Shown here: piece by piece, positions 24,561 through 37,436 of the stretch | Position numbering within the stretch: the first letter of the stretch is position 1 | How the letters are laid out: each line of letters starts with the position of its first letter | Assembly (NCBI GenBank): GCA_026874595.1 | Contig: CM049320.1 | Coordinates: 30,242,714 to 30,306,713, forward strand | Direction of reading: 5' to 3' | Length of the DNA: 64,000 bases | Source of the DNA: Sipunculus nudus | Taxonomy: Eukaryota > Annelida > Sipuncula > Golfingiida > Sipunculidae | Program-made: the position numbers and the translations under genes | The notes under the pieces: model-generated | Database searches by the model: none | Seen by the model: only the letters and a program-made list of their open reading frames with translations | Told to the model about the DNA's origin: nothing

Positions 24561-26130
24561 GCAGGAACAGTAGAGAAATTAACGCATTTGAGTTTTGGCG
24601 TTTCTTTGAGAATAGATGGCTAGTATGCTTTCATATAGCCAATAGCAGGGAGAGATGGTAGAAATAGTAGCCTGACTCGGTTTCCTGTGTAAGTATGCCT
24701 AACCACAACTACCAATGCATTACTACTCTCGCGGATTTGCTATTATGATATATGTGAAATTAGAACATGAATATTTATTTGCATTTAATTGAATTACTTG
24801 TCTCGCCTCTAAGGAATACGGTTCTCCCAGTCCTTCTTACTGCAAAAGAATTTGATGCATATATGTAACACCGATAGCCGTGTCACCATAAATTCTCTAT
24901 TAAACTTATTTGTATCATTTGAGGGAGGTGATTAAAGCGGTAGAAAAAAACCCCGACTCACTTATTAAGTAACGCAAACTTAAAGAACAGTAGGATTTAA
25001 TACTGAATGAAATTGAATGGTACTATTAATAATATATCTACAACGCTCCTGGCATTTTGACATGAAAAGAACATGATTACAGTTGCAACAAAATGGAATG
25101 AAGAGCATCTCACCTGCAAAACACCACTTCCATTGTATGCAAACTAAATAATTTCCTTGGATTTAACTTACACTAGGTTGCTGTGAAAAAAATATGTCAA
25201 TATTAGTTCTAATACTTGTCAACCCATGCCAAAATATATAGTAATGGTTCAATGAAATGTAAAATGAATGCGGAGTTCTTGCATGATTTCTAAAAATAGA
25301 ATCGAAGATAACAATTCCTTATAAGGACTAAATGAAATATTAATTAGGTTTTACATTCTCGGTACAGCATGTTGTAAGGAACATTGTCTTCACATATCGG
25401 GTCACAGATCATTTTACATGCATACTGTAAGGAAAATATTTTATTATTTTTTATTATATTATTTATCACCTGAAGCAAAGAAAGTACAAAATTTTAATGT
25501 TGTGCTTGCTGAATTTGTTTGTAAACGAAATATCCCAAACTAAACGGACGGACCATACAATACGAGTGTTTATTTCAACAACATCATTAAAAAAATAATA
25601 GGATTCAACTATACTATAGAAAGTACAACTAGTCTGTATTATAAAGAGTCACCACGTTTTCCGTGTGCTGTACTTTTATTTAGGATAAAATGAAGTGCTT
25701 AACAAGAGTAATGTGCTTAACGTGGATAATCACAAATGAGTATTTTTGCTGACATTTTATTATAAATGCATTAAGATAATAAATTATTAATTCGAACAAT
25801 ATCGAGTAATACTTCATTCGTTTATTTATGAGTATACCAAAACATAAAAATTGCGATTCCATACAGAATACTTTGCCAATTTTAGCTTTAGAGCACACTC
25901 TTTGATATAACTTTAATTATATTTATCTTTCTGTTCATATAAGCCTAAAATGAGTGTCCTGGGGAAAAATATTAAGTAAAACTTGAAACTGAATCAAACG
26001 TACGTTATAATTGTTTACAACGGTCAAGAATTTTCACGCGTGACAATGTTCCTCAATTTATAGCAGTTTAGCACACAAAGTAAATCGGAGGTTAATGTTT
26101 ATTAATGTTAACCATTTATGCTGGAAGAAA

Positions 26131-29100
26131 ACCGACTGACTTCGATAAATTACAAACTGTGATTTTAAAACATTCATTGTTGTAGTCTGAAGGCAACAGC
26201 ACTGAGTAACAGCTGCAAATGATCATGTGCGAACAAGTATAGAGTGAATATCACTGATTAAAACAAAAGCAAGATTTCCGTAAATCTGCACATTCAGTAA
26301 ATATATACATTTTCTGTATAACTCTCTATATATAATAAAGCATGGATAAATATAATACCAAATGCAAAGGTCATATATGGGGTTCATGCATGTCGGAATA
26401 AGCGTTATATCAGTAAAAAGAAATATCCTTAATAAAACCTGGGTCATATGACTACCAATGGCCAAATTGGTCTTAATTCATTCGTGGTCTTGTCAGACAG
26501 GACAGTTATAACTACTATGAGCGCTTTCGGTTCACTCAAGGTGGTATTAAAATGCAGCTTTCAGACAGGCCCAAAAGCATGTGAAAAATAATTTGAAAAA
26601 AAAAAAAAACAATAACAGTTGATACTAACTGCTTAGACTCTCCAAAGGTACTGACCTGTCAAGTACAGAAATAACGAATGAATATCATATTACAAAGCTA
26701 ATACCCTGAAAACGATATTTTTAGTCAAGTAAAACAAATAACATCAAAATGTTATCTCAAATATTTAAATATTATTGTTAATGACACAGTCATAGCTCTG
26801 AGGTTTATACTGACAAATCAATGGAAGAACATATTGTTATATTATCTTGATCAGAGGGCCCTGTGCGAAGCACCCTGTCCTGTTAGGTTTGGGATATTCG
26901 TACTTAACATTACAAGACATAATTATTTACATCGACTACCACAGGGATAATGCAAGACAAATATTTACATGTGACGGCTAATCACTATATAGATAAACTT
27001 ACAAATTTAACCACAGCCTATGATAAATGTAATACTAGCCTCCGGCAAACAGCCTAATTTGTCAATAAATGTTATGATACATAAATGTAACAAAGCATGA
27101 ATAAATAATGGACAAAATATAATAGGAACATTCTGTACACATACACATTAGGAGCATCTTGATGCCATTATGTACAACAAACCCATAATGTGAGAAAAAA
27201 ACTAATAGTTTAAGTATAGAGAAGGGTGGATGCTCCGAACCGATTGAACAGACCAGTAAGTTAAAATTAAATATATTAACTGCATAAATACCATAGCTAA
27301 TACACAATCGCCTCTTCGGTAATCTGATAGAGCAAAGAAAACATCGATCACCATTTTAGATTACCAGATAGACATACCTCCCAAGCATAATGCCTTTTTA
27401 TGTTTGAAATTATTATATATATATTGCTAAATAAAACTAACGGATAACACTAACATGACACCTGTCAGTATCTTCAATGTCCATGAGAAATGTTCCCCTC
27501 GAACTTGTTCAAATATAGCCAACATGAATTAGTAAAATACTTCACAATTTACATTTTGAAAGTAACAAGATATGACATCTATACTTGCAGGCCTCACACA
27601 AATCTGCATTTAATTTATATAGACAGATGAATAGATAAATACTTTACCAATTACAATATTTACGTATTTGGTACAGGTTTGTCAGGATGATCTTGATATA
27701 AGTACAAGAAACAAGATGTGGACAGACACTAATACATGTAGTTTTATATTTTCTTTGACAACTAAAAGAGAAATGACTAGAAGCTTATTGACTTAGCTAA
27801 GAGTAATATATAACAGAAAGGTTTGCCTATTTTTTTATAACGCATACGTCCTAATTGAACTGCAGACTTGCACATTTCATCATTTTAAGATAAAACTTTT
27901 TTTTATTTCATACTGTATACAAGTTTATCTTCGGTAAACACATTATAAGTGGTTTGTGCTTATGATCAATGAAAAACAGATAATGTAGTTATGTTGTTTG
28001 GCCATGGTACTTTGACGGCCTGTCCGGGGCTATGACCATATCGATTCCGTGTCAGTCTAGCACCTGTCAGTCTAACACATAAACTGAAAACAATAACAGT
28101 GTTAATGTTTACAATAGGTACTCATTTCGGAATGGGAGGGAGGCAAAGTACCAGTACAAAATATCGTTGAAACGCTTTGATCAAAATGTAAATAAATTGC
28201 TTAGATTTTCAAACGGAGGGATCTGTGAGGTAAAGCAAATCACATGAACCCAGTATCTAAAGTATTTTAAATATCATTTATAATTATTTAGTAACAGTTA
28301 TGAGGTTTATATTGACAAAACAAAGGAGGCATCGTTTATGATATGACCTTGATCAGAAGAACATTTCTTTATGCGATGAACTCTGTTCTGTTTGATTTGG
28401 AACATTCATATTAAATATGCATAATAATTATTTACATCAACCAACACAGTACTCAATCAAGATAAATCTTTTCCTCAAGCATATAAATATATAAGATTTG
28501 ATATATAGCAATTTCATAAACTTACATATCATACTATAATCTATTGATATCTAAAATACTAGCATAATAAGTCAAACTATGTTATAATATAAAATTTGTT
28601 ACCAAGCTTGGATGAATTGTATACACACTATAAAAGCTACATTGTGGGTAACTGCACACCAGTATCATCATGCTGCAACAATGTTCAACAAACCAATACT
28701 GTAAAACAAAAACTAATCGTGTCTTGTTAGAGAAAGTAGGGTATTAGTACAACAAACACGATGTAAAATAAGTGATACAGAGGTGGTCAGCACATAATTA
28801 AGCAAGCTGGTTATGAACATATGTATTGTTTCTAAACAGATATATATTTAGATTTGCATCTGACGCAAGGCTTCACCTAATTTTATCTATATATTTTTTT
28901 TTATTTCCATATACACAGTTCTCATAATATTAAAAAGATTATAGCAGTATGCATGAGGCATTGCTTTACCTTATTTTTTTTTTTTTTTTAATTTTCACAA
29001 TAGCAGGATTTTTTTCTCTTGGTCCCGTTCTTTTGACTTCCGAGTTCAGGTCCATATTGCAAATATAGTGCAGATGTTTTAGGTCCATCTATGGTAGGTA

Positions 29101-29559
29101 TGTCACGTAATGTTTTAAGGTCAGTGTGCACATTACAAAAGACAGTTATTGTCCATTTAGTGATGTAAGGGTACCACAATTAAATTGACCTAACATATTG
29201 CCCTTGCTAATTATACCATTCACAACTGCTATGAGAAAATAATCATATATGATAATACCAGGTAATAATTTTGTAGGATCAGGTGAGTTAGCAGATCCAT
29301 TTCAGAAAACACCCCAATACAACATGTAAAAAATCTGCATATCCAGAAACACAATTGTAAAGAAATCCCTATTAAAGCAAATATTAGGTGAAAACATTCA
29401 ATACAAGATTTGCCTAAACAACAATTCCAAACTTTTTTATGGTGTCCATCGAACGAAGGTCTGACATCCGAAAATGGAGTACCTTAAGAAACAAAGATTT
29501 TTTATCAGTCGTTAAGTAGTATACAAAACAACCTGCTTTCAAGGGTTATCCTACTTGAG
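26131..29559. other. Non-coding stretch downstream of gene A, with a second duplicated pair
   Basis: About 26750-27240 and 28260-28740 are diverged copies of each other: both carry CTTGATCAGA followed by a GTTCTGTT/CCTGTTAGG block, TAATTATTTACATC, and an ACAACAAACC-type block with AAAAACTAAT. TTAATGTTTACAATAGGTA near 28100 also recalls 18600. No exon was recognised. It directly precedes the last exon of gene A on the minus strand and may be decayed 3' flanks of lost tandem gene copies. Confidence 0.45.
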
Positions 29560-30138
29560 TCATCTATTTTTGGATCGTATGTCTGTAAGGTTATCAAATG
29601 TACGCCCGAGGACGATTCTTCCAGCACGGTAGTAAAGCTTGTCATCTTCTCGAGTACTGTTCAACATAGTGACTGCCTCTTCAAGAGTCCTCATATCGAA
29701 ATCTCGGTGAAGTGTACACGCGGACATGATACAAGCGGCCGTGTCGTCGCGACAGTTGTAATCTCTCAGACTGTAGTCCCCCTTCCAATCCATCCAAGTA
29801 CTAACAATGGACCGAGCGATATCTTTACCTGCTTGTGTGCGGATATCAATCGTTTGTACCGGCTTGCTAAGGTAATCACAGTTCTTATTGTCAAACTTCT
29901 CTAATGACCTGGCAGCTGCCGCGCAGGTCAGGCACTCGGCAAGACCGGGAAGGCTGGAATCTAAAGGCCGAATGTTAAGGCTAAAACACTTGTTATCAGG
30001 AAACATCAAGACGATCCCTACGTGGCGAGCTGGTTTCTTTTTCAACTTGAATATCATCCAGGAAAACCTATTGTTCTTCCTTATCTGTGCAAATACGTCA
30101 TTTATGGTATATGTGAAGTACTTGCTACTTGATTTCTT
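29560..30138 (-). CDS. Gene A coding exon 3: permuted papain-like (LRAT/H-rev107-like) domain
   Basis: The exon starts after GATCCAG at 30138 and encodes 192 residues plus TGA. At about exon residue 39 is RHVGIVLMF, the position of the first catalytic His (HxxI) of H-rev107/LRAT proteins. About 90 residues later comes YSLRDYNCRDD, matching the Y.L...NC.. nucleophile motif in spacing and context; the preceding helix (ARSIVSTWMDW) fits too. The second His of the family is replaced by Asn in FSLNIRP, and the usual Glu-His after Cys is Arg-Asp. A conserved CLTCAAAARSLE segment lies between. Catalytic activity is therefore plausible but unproven. The fold could also be another His-first papain-like group such as PPPDE. 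Confidence 0.7.
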   Translation of the reverse strand, partial: KKSSSKYFTYTINDVFAQIRKNNRFSWMIFKLKKKPARHVGIVLMFPDNKCFSLNIRPLDSSLPGLAECLTCAAAARSLEKFDNKNCDYLSKPVQTIDIRTQAGKDIARSIVSTWMDWKGDYSLRDYNCRDDTAACIMSACTLHRDFDMRTLEEAVTMLNSTREDDKLYYRAGRIVLGRTFDNLTDIRSKNR

Positions 30139-30187
30139 CTGGATCTGGAAAATGTAAAATACAATATTACACTTGATAAAAATATAC

Positions 30188-30239
<52 letters not shown>

Positions 30240-32044
30240 CAACAGTAAGCTCTATAGAAAGGGGGAGGGCTTGTATTTATTTGATCGGTTCATGGTGGAA
30301 GTTTCCTTCTGGAATAATTTTTGTTGTACAAGATTATACAGAAAATCGGAGCAAACAATACCGATGATTTAATAAGATTGATTATCATGTTACATTATTA
30401 CTTTCATTCACCATAATGCTTTATAAATTGCAATCCAGTGTTGAGGTTCAGAAAGTATAGAGCTCTTTATAAATTCAGAGTAGATTTATCTTATCGGCCT
30501 TCGTCCATTGTGAAACTTTGTAGCTTAACACCTGGACAAGAGTTCCATGGATCAAGATTAAGATAACAGAATTAGACTTACATGTTCTTGTGCCTTGGCA
30601 AGTTACATTTGACTTGATATGCGTTCTTATATATTAACTAAATTTCTAACTAACGCAATATGTATTAAAGTCAATTAAAACATAAGGAAACATTTCAGAT
30701 TTTGCATTATATCCCCGAAATAAGTCTAGTATATTATCGATTATATCATATATATATTATATATATATATATTATATATCTCACTACATAATGATACTTG
30801 TTAGACATTTTAATGCGAATTACTTTTAGCTCTCTCGCGATCGATGTGATATCTAATAAGTTCATTCTTGAACGATATACCTGCTTTCGGTCTTCTGTCT
30901 TGGGTTTTCTAATATTTGATGAGGTTTGTTTGACGCCTCTTTTTGTTGCATTTATATCTCTCCGCATTTGCTCACGGGTAACCTATAAAGTTGAAAAAAA
31001 CTGTTTATCATGCATGTCTTATTCTTAATTGAAAAACGGTAAAACTCCACTTAAAAAGCTAGCACAATAAGTATCAATTCCTTCATAACATGTTCATCAT
31101 CCTTCCATTTTATAGCTGATTTTATTATTTATGTCTATGAATATCATAGCATTTAATTTTTTGTGGGGTGCAATATTTCCAAAGAAGGCATATTTAATTA
31201 CTGGACATGATCGAGAACAGGTATAATATAATTAACAAACATGCAAGTTCTAGAAGGGTAATGCTAATGCGATCAACATGTTTCTTACCCTGAGATCTTG
31301 GATTATATCGTAACTTCCGCCGTTCAAGGTGACACACAATAGCAGTTCATATATCTCTTCAAACCCACGCCATAAACTTAGGGCAATATCATGTATTTTG
31401 TCACCCGTTGACGATGTACTGTTATCAGCGAGTCTTTTTACGCTAGCTCCCAGGTCATACAGTGTAAATGGCAATGTTATAGCAGATATAATGCGTCCAC
31501 CAATTTTTCCGGCTGCTCTTCCTCCGATGCTTAATACATTTTTGCCGACTCTTCCAACTGTTGTGTTTATCAAATTACCAAAATCATCCAAGATCCTGTC
31601 GGCTTTCGAATTTAAATTCAAATTTAAGTACGTGTACAGCAGTTTTTCTGCGACACAAGCAGGAACTGAATGTCTGTGGAAATCTAAAATATCTACTATC
31701 ATGATATTTATCTTTGTTAGGTCTTGAAAATCCTCCTCCAATATGGTTTTCACTTGTGTAGCCTTCTTCGCCTCGATACCTGCTTTTGTTATGTCTGACC
31801 CTCCTGTAACAACGCCACCAACCGCATTAACAATAAAACCTACTATCATTGCTGGAAGGAAAGGGATGCGAGAAACGACTGAACCTACTGTGGACACGGC
31901 AGCTCCGGTGGTTTTGGCAATATTCACGTTTTTTCTATGTTTGTCTGTGTCCTCTGCTATCTCAATTAATTGTCTGATTCGTTTTTCTCTCTTGATGAGG
32001 AAACTCCTTATATGTGTCTGTAATGTATCCAGGCGGGCCATCAT
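29560..32044 (-). CDS. Gene A: ApoL-like / LRAT-H-rev107-like fusion protein (3 coding exons)
   Basis: Predicted coding exons are 32044-31289, 30982-30881 and 30138-29560, all joined in phase 0 with GT-AG introns, giving 252 + 34 + 192 = 478 aa. The first exon encodes an apolipoprotein-L-like helical, membrane-associating domain. The second is a basic linker. The third is a permuted papain-like domain resembling the LRAT/H-rev107 phospholipase-acyltransferase group. Gene B (43721-46650) repeats this structure exactly, including the 102-nt middle exon, so the joints are not chance. A 5' UTR exon may end at 33387 (CCAGTG before GTAAGA). ApoL proteins insert into membranes and H-rev107 enzymes act on glycerophospholipids, so an intracellular membrane-targeting lipid enzyme, perhaps in defence, is my inference. 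No signal peptide is seen. Confidence 0.75.
30191..30236. repeat. (TA)n microsatellite in gene A intron 2
   Basis: Uninterrupted alternating TA just upstream (minus sense) of the last exon's acceptor. A second impure TA tract lies at about 30745-30778 in the same intron. Confidence 0.9.
30881..30982 (-). CDS. Gene A coding exon 2: 34-codon basic linker
   Basis: An acceptor (CTTTATAG) and donor (CAG before GTATATCG) bound exactly 102 nt, phase 0 at both ends. The peptide is Lys/Arg-rich (ATKRGVKQTSSNIRKPK). Gene B has an exon of identical length and phase at the equivalent place, with matching A.KRG.K..S positions. It probably acts as a flexible, positively charged linker between the membrane domain and the enzyme-like domain. 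Confidence 0.7.
31289..32044 (-). CDS. Gene A coding exon 1: ApoL-like domain
   Basis: The exon opens after an acceptor (GCTTCAG, first exon base 32080). An in-frame stop lies just upstream of the tandem ATG-ATG at 32044, so this is the likely start. Residues 1-35 are basic and helical. Residues about 35-90 follow the ApoL pattern: DTDKHRKNVNIAKTTGAAVS, then two Gly/Val/Ile-rich hydrophobic stretches (about 48-60 and 64-81) that could form a hairpin across a membrane. A second hydrophobic helix sits near GGRIISAITLPFTLYDLG, followed by SVKRLADNSTSS and a closing amphipathic helix, the classic ApoL C-terminal layout. The exon ends at ..QDLR before GTAAGAAAC. Confidence 0.8.
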
Positions 32045-32532
32045 GTAAACTGAGGTTTAATCCCTGGGTGACCAATAATTCTGAAGCAAAAACAAAACAG
32101 ATTTTCATTCTCACAACATGATTAGCAAATGCATAATCGTGCACATTTGGCATACACTTAAGGGGCTTATTAGGATATCAGACGTGTATCGTCTACAAAT
32201 ATTCCCTAGAACGCCTGCATACTATATATCCACGTAATTCTGTCCCACATGCGGCGTATTTTCCTTTGTTCTAACTGTACGTTCAAATGTGCTTGCATCA
32301 CTGGGACATGACAAGTGACCATGCAAGTGAAGTTGCATGGAGACTTTCCAAATATGGCATAGAACTGGTGCGTAGCCAAAAAAATGACACGCCTTAACGG
32401 CTCGCCCGCCATGTGACACAAGCCTCGCAAACCTCACGGCTTGCATTGCATTTCATTGGGCTATAACCAATACATAACACTAGAGGCCGCCAAAAATATC
32501 AAAACATTTAAAAAGGACATCTGCTGGAAAGT

Positions 32533-32533
<1 letters not shown>

Positions 32534-32593
<60 letters not shown>
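32534..32593. repeat. (TA)n microsatellite
   Basis: About 60 bp of alternating TA. Confidence 0.9.
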
Positions 32594-32595
<2 letters not shown>

Positions 32596-33075
32596 ACACA
32601 TGGACACATAGGAGATAAGTACTAAAAGGTCCTTGCATTACAACGTTGTGATTACAAATCCGTTTAGCAACGTTGATTTCTTAGGCTAATATACGATTAC
32701 ATGAAGTGTGCCAATCCTTTAATCACTCAGAAAACTGAACGATAAAACTATGATTTATCTATAGGCATATCAGTATGTCCTTATCTCTGTTAACATATAC
32801 CATTGTGAGACCGAGTACTCGGAGAGCAACCGTATATAAATATAGGCTCACAAACATGATCAAAATGGGAGTAATAGGAGGGACGAAAAAAAACGACACC
32901 GATGTGCCGTATGGACATATACGATTTTCAGAAATGTGAGAGAAAATTGGAAAGATTTATATAAATCTAAGACAAACTGTGCACCATGATAAATATTCCC
33001 CTCATGCAAAGATTTCCGTTCAATGTCTAAGTAAAAGGGCATGTTCGATTATATTTGTATCAATTACAGAACTGA

Positions 33076-33110
<35 letters not shown>
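33076..33110. repeat. (AAT)n microsatellite
   Basis: About eleven perfect trinucleotide units. Confidence 0.9.
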
Positions 33111-33111
<1 letters not shown>

Positions 33112-36100
33112 GGTCATAATAGCAGCACATGTAGTAGTATAAATGGAAATAATTATACGATTATTAAAAAAACAATGTCTTTAATAAACGATGCAGTAAT
33201 ATAAATGATAAAATAACATTTTATCTGTAGCTGTAGGAAATCTAAGTTCTAATCAGGAACGGTGGTATCCATTAATTCCTTATCACAACCTAAATTATTA
33301 GGAGTTTCAAACAGTACTTACCTTTATCCTTTAAGGAAACTGCAAAGAAACACAATGTTGTCAAACATATGCCACGCAAATCTTACCACTGGCCATTGGT
33401 TAGCTCTTTTGTGAGTAGTATGTAGAAGGCCTGAATTTTCTCTCTGACAAGGTGCTAATAAAGATCTCGTGACATTGGTCGACAACATACGCCATTAAGC
33501 TCAACGTATCAAGTAGAAGGGTACATGCGCAGCAGAATAACTTCCGGTCTGATGAACTTTGCTCGGATCGTGATTACAGATCGATTATGATATGATATAC
33601 AAACCTTCATGCGCCAGGAAGTAAAAGTCATTGTTTTATTGTGTATACGGCTATGGAATCGTAGGATATGTATCCTATGTTAACAAATAAGATTTACCGA
33701 CGAGGCCCAAACTAGTGAACGGCTGGTTTATTTTAAAGTTAGTGTGCTTTGGCCGGCCGAGCCTGAAGGTGTACAGCCTGCAGATTCCCTAAATCTGAGC
33801 CATGGAGAGTGACACCATTAGTTATAGTTACTATTTGTACAATCCATATAAAATAAATAAGTTTTTGTGTATTTCTTACTTTTAAATATACGACGGCCCC
33901 AAATAGAAACCTGTTTTGTTCAGACGCCGGGATAAAGGAAGGTCTGAAAAAATAAATGCCAGAGCGTATTATCAAGGAAATACGGTATATACAAAAAACG
34001 GTATAACACGATGGTATCACGGTAATATCAATATGTTTAACTCGTTTTGGCTGAACAGATTATATATAACAGAACATGGCATGAACTAACTCCGTGCAGT
34101 CTTTTAAAAAAGCCCTGAGAATCGGTTATTCAGTATGTGGACATATCTGTGTCGTGAAAGTGGTTGTAAACATAACATTTCTTGAATCTACATAACGCCT
34201 GTCACCTGGAGATTTGTTACCCCGTGCTGCGCCTGACTGTTGCTGTAAAAAGTCATTTGCCTATCGTATTGTAAACAAACTTCCTTTTGCTATGTGAGAA
34301 ACAGCTAACTGTGAGTGGAATGTATTTTTAGCTCATAGCATACATATAAGCAGGAAGACACTTATGGTATGTGTAATCATAGTGTTGTTGGAAGGCCGAG
34401 CGATCGCCAGGCATGATACATGATTAACAAAGAAACCATATTCGCCTTTAGCTTTCAAAAGAAATGCAATTATCCAAACAATCCACGCACATAACATTAT
34501 TGTGTATCTTTCTAAGGTCACCCCTACCTTATTTTGTAAAAGTTACATGAATGAGCCCAGTGTCCCATTGGTGGACACAATGCATAGTAAAGTAGCGTAT
34601 GGTATTGTTTACTTTATATGGTTCCTTATTCATTCATTGAACAACAAGGCTATCTCATAAATGTAGGTCTATATTCTGCCAGGTCTATATTCTGCGATTG
34701 TAATACCAAATCCATTTTAGTTCTGGAATCTTACTTTTTCCATTATCCAGAAAGAGTAACCGCCATTTTGATTGTTACGTTTGTATTTTGATTGTAAATA
34801 CCTCGATATAAGAAAGGCACTACCCTTCCCGTGACAGCCAGTCTGTAGTTTGAGGGCTAAGACCGCTGGTTTTGCAGAAACTATCTGGTATTATTCAAAC
34901 GCCTGGCACAATAAAGTTATAACCACTATCTGAGTGAGCACATATCATCAAGGGTGATACTGATCAGTTACTGATAAAAAACAAGGGACCCATGGGTCAC
35001 GGCGCTCAGCTGTTATATATGATAAAAAATATGATTTGGGAAAGAGGTACATGCTTGTTTTGTGTGGTAATGAATATAAGCTTTATTATGAGTTGTTGGT
35101 GTTTAGCTTATGTATGATTTTGATAGTATCTTTGGAGATAGGGAAGACGATTGATTTCATTTATTTTTTTAACAAATGGAGTGTTACTGTCACACGGATT
35201 TTGACTTGGCCATATAACTTATAAGCAGCACATATAATAAAAGAGTAACTATTTATTAAAATTTAATAACAAATATTGTGCCAATATAATTTTTATTTAA
35301 AAAAAAGAAGAAAAACATATGATTTTTTAAAAATAAAATATAACTGAAATGATTATTGAAATAATATTATAGAATATATTCATGAATGCATTCATGAATA
35401 CATTTTGAAAGTATCTGCACTGGTATTCAAATACTTTCATTTTTACCTGAATTCTCATTCTTATGCAATAATTTTTATTAATGCAGTACTTATTAATATT
35501 CGTATTCAAATACATTTGCAAAGCATTCGCACCACGTCTAGTATTTTTTTCAGTTTTAGCCAAACAATGATGTTGAGAACCCAGAATATAAAAAAATCAC
35601 AAATTTAAATATTGATCATAAGTACCTGGTTTTATGGCTTTTATTTATGTTAAAAAAAAATAAATGTTATATGTTCACTTTTGACTACTTTCACATCAAT
35701 CTACACACTAGTCACAGTAGGAATCTAGATTAATATTATCAGCTGCATCTTTGTCTATCATTAATTTCCTTCATATGATCCCTAATGATTAGTAATGAAT
35801 AATATGATTTATTTTTTTATCATTAAAATTTTACTGAAAAACACCATAGGTGACTACATGGTGTTATTTGGAATAACATTGACATTGACAATCTATCCAT
35901 CCATACAAGATTCTTACATCATCAGTAACTGCAAGTTAATTTCCTGTTACTCATCAACTAACAAATTCCTTTTCTATAAATTTTTCTTTAATTTGTTATA
36001 AAAAAAAAATACAAAATTATTAATTTATTGTTTGTTGTTATGTTGTTTTTCAAAACAACTTCTAGATAAGTTGGGTTGGACACCTGGATCAACTGTGGCT

Positions 36101-37436
36101 GGGCATTAGCTGCCTGGCTGCCCCAGTGTATGCTTCGCTCAAGCATGCATAATCTGATGAGAGGTCAACAAGGTCAACATACAGGTGACTGAAGAGGGGC
36201 TGGATTAAGCCTGGGTCTGACAAGGTCTCATATAACATTAATAAAGCTACAATATTTGGCCAATTTCTTTCAGCTTTCTAAACTACAAAGATGAAATCTT
36301 TATGTGTGCATAATATGAAAATTAAATCAACAGTGCTCTCAGGAAACAAACGTGCCATGGTCAAAGTTGGGCAAAATTTAAGGTACTAATTTTATATTTA
36401 TACTAATAACTTATAAAATTAAAAAAATTCAGAACTAATTTTTGGTATTCAATTCAATCTTGATTAAATAATGTTACATCCCAGACAAAGAATCTCTAGC
36501 TTCAGCAATCCTCTTGTTAAGGGAGTAAATATATTTCTTGATTTTTTAAAAAGTGCATTATGTTTGGGCCCATAACTTAAAACAATTACGCAATACTGAC
36601 ATCATTTCTGGCATGTGCATAGCAAATGTATAGAAAAATATGTATATTATATATGATCAAAGTCAGATCAGTAGTTTTGATATTAGGCAGTCTTACAGTG
36701 AAACAATGGGTTTCATTAATATTTCGAAGGAATTAAGTCCTAGTGATCAAATTCTTGGCATGGTAGGGGATTTTAGAGACATCTAACTGTATGCTAAATT
36801 CAAGGAACTTAGAGCTGAAGCTGGGGAGCTGAGCTCTAGCAAACTGCATAACACTAGCTTGATGTAAACTTGATGTGACATTGTGCTTGAAAACTTGAAT
36901 AAAATCTACAGTTTTTGATCAAATGGTTTCAAATTTTTGGCTTTAACAGACAAAATGCTAACAAACACATGCTGTGAAATTAAATCCACATTACTTACAG
37001 GAAAAAACGTGCCATGGTCAAACTTTAGCAAAATTTAAGGTACCAATTTTATATTTTTGCCAATATTTAAAAGTATTTAACAGATTTTGATCTAATTTTT
37101 GGTATACAATTAAATTTTGATCAATTAAAGTTGTATTACTGAAAAAAAGTCTCTACCTTTAACACTTTTGGTCTTAAGTGACCAAATATCTTTCCTGATG
37201 TTTTTACAAAGTCCATTATGTTTGGGCCCATAACTTTTTTAAATTAAATAATACTGACTTAATTTCTGGCATGTACATAGGAACTATATAGAGGAATATT
37301 TTTGGCAAATATGAAGAAAACCATATGAATATGAGTTTATTTATTATAGTGTCATGTACAATAATACATGAAAAATATAATAAATGTCTGCTTATAGTAC
37401 CCAACCCTCGCAGGGGTTTATATGACACTCAATTCT

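Larger units (their letters stand above)
18790..26130. repeat. Segmental duplication, copy 2 (interrupted by a 4.9-kb element)
   Basis: Collinear with 16240-18640 but split at 19650-24553 by a TIR element. It also has about 0.4 kb of extra sequence near 25040-25440. Copies 1 and 2 are directly tandem, which points to an unequal-crossover or locus-duplication history. Confidence 0.7.
32081..34980. other. Upstream region of gene A, no coding exon recognised
   Basis: Contains (TA)n at 32534-32593, (AAT)n at 33076-33110, a possible 5' UTR exon ending at 33387 on the minus strand, and near 33826 the string TTGTACAATCCATATAAA, which also occurs (one base different) near 10546. The open frames here have no splice support. 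Confidence 0.4.

Noticed and set aside
31329-32048. Long plus-strand frames opposite gene A's ApoL exon (132 and 101 codons)
   Set aside because: They are antisense shadows of the exon; the minus strand has splice sites, homology to gene B and ApoL-like content.
33739-34020. 93-codon minus-strand frame upstream of gene A
   Set aside because: It covers a shared repeat-tail motif and AT-rich sequence, and no splice sites link it to gene A.
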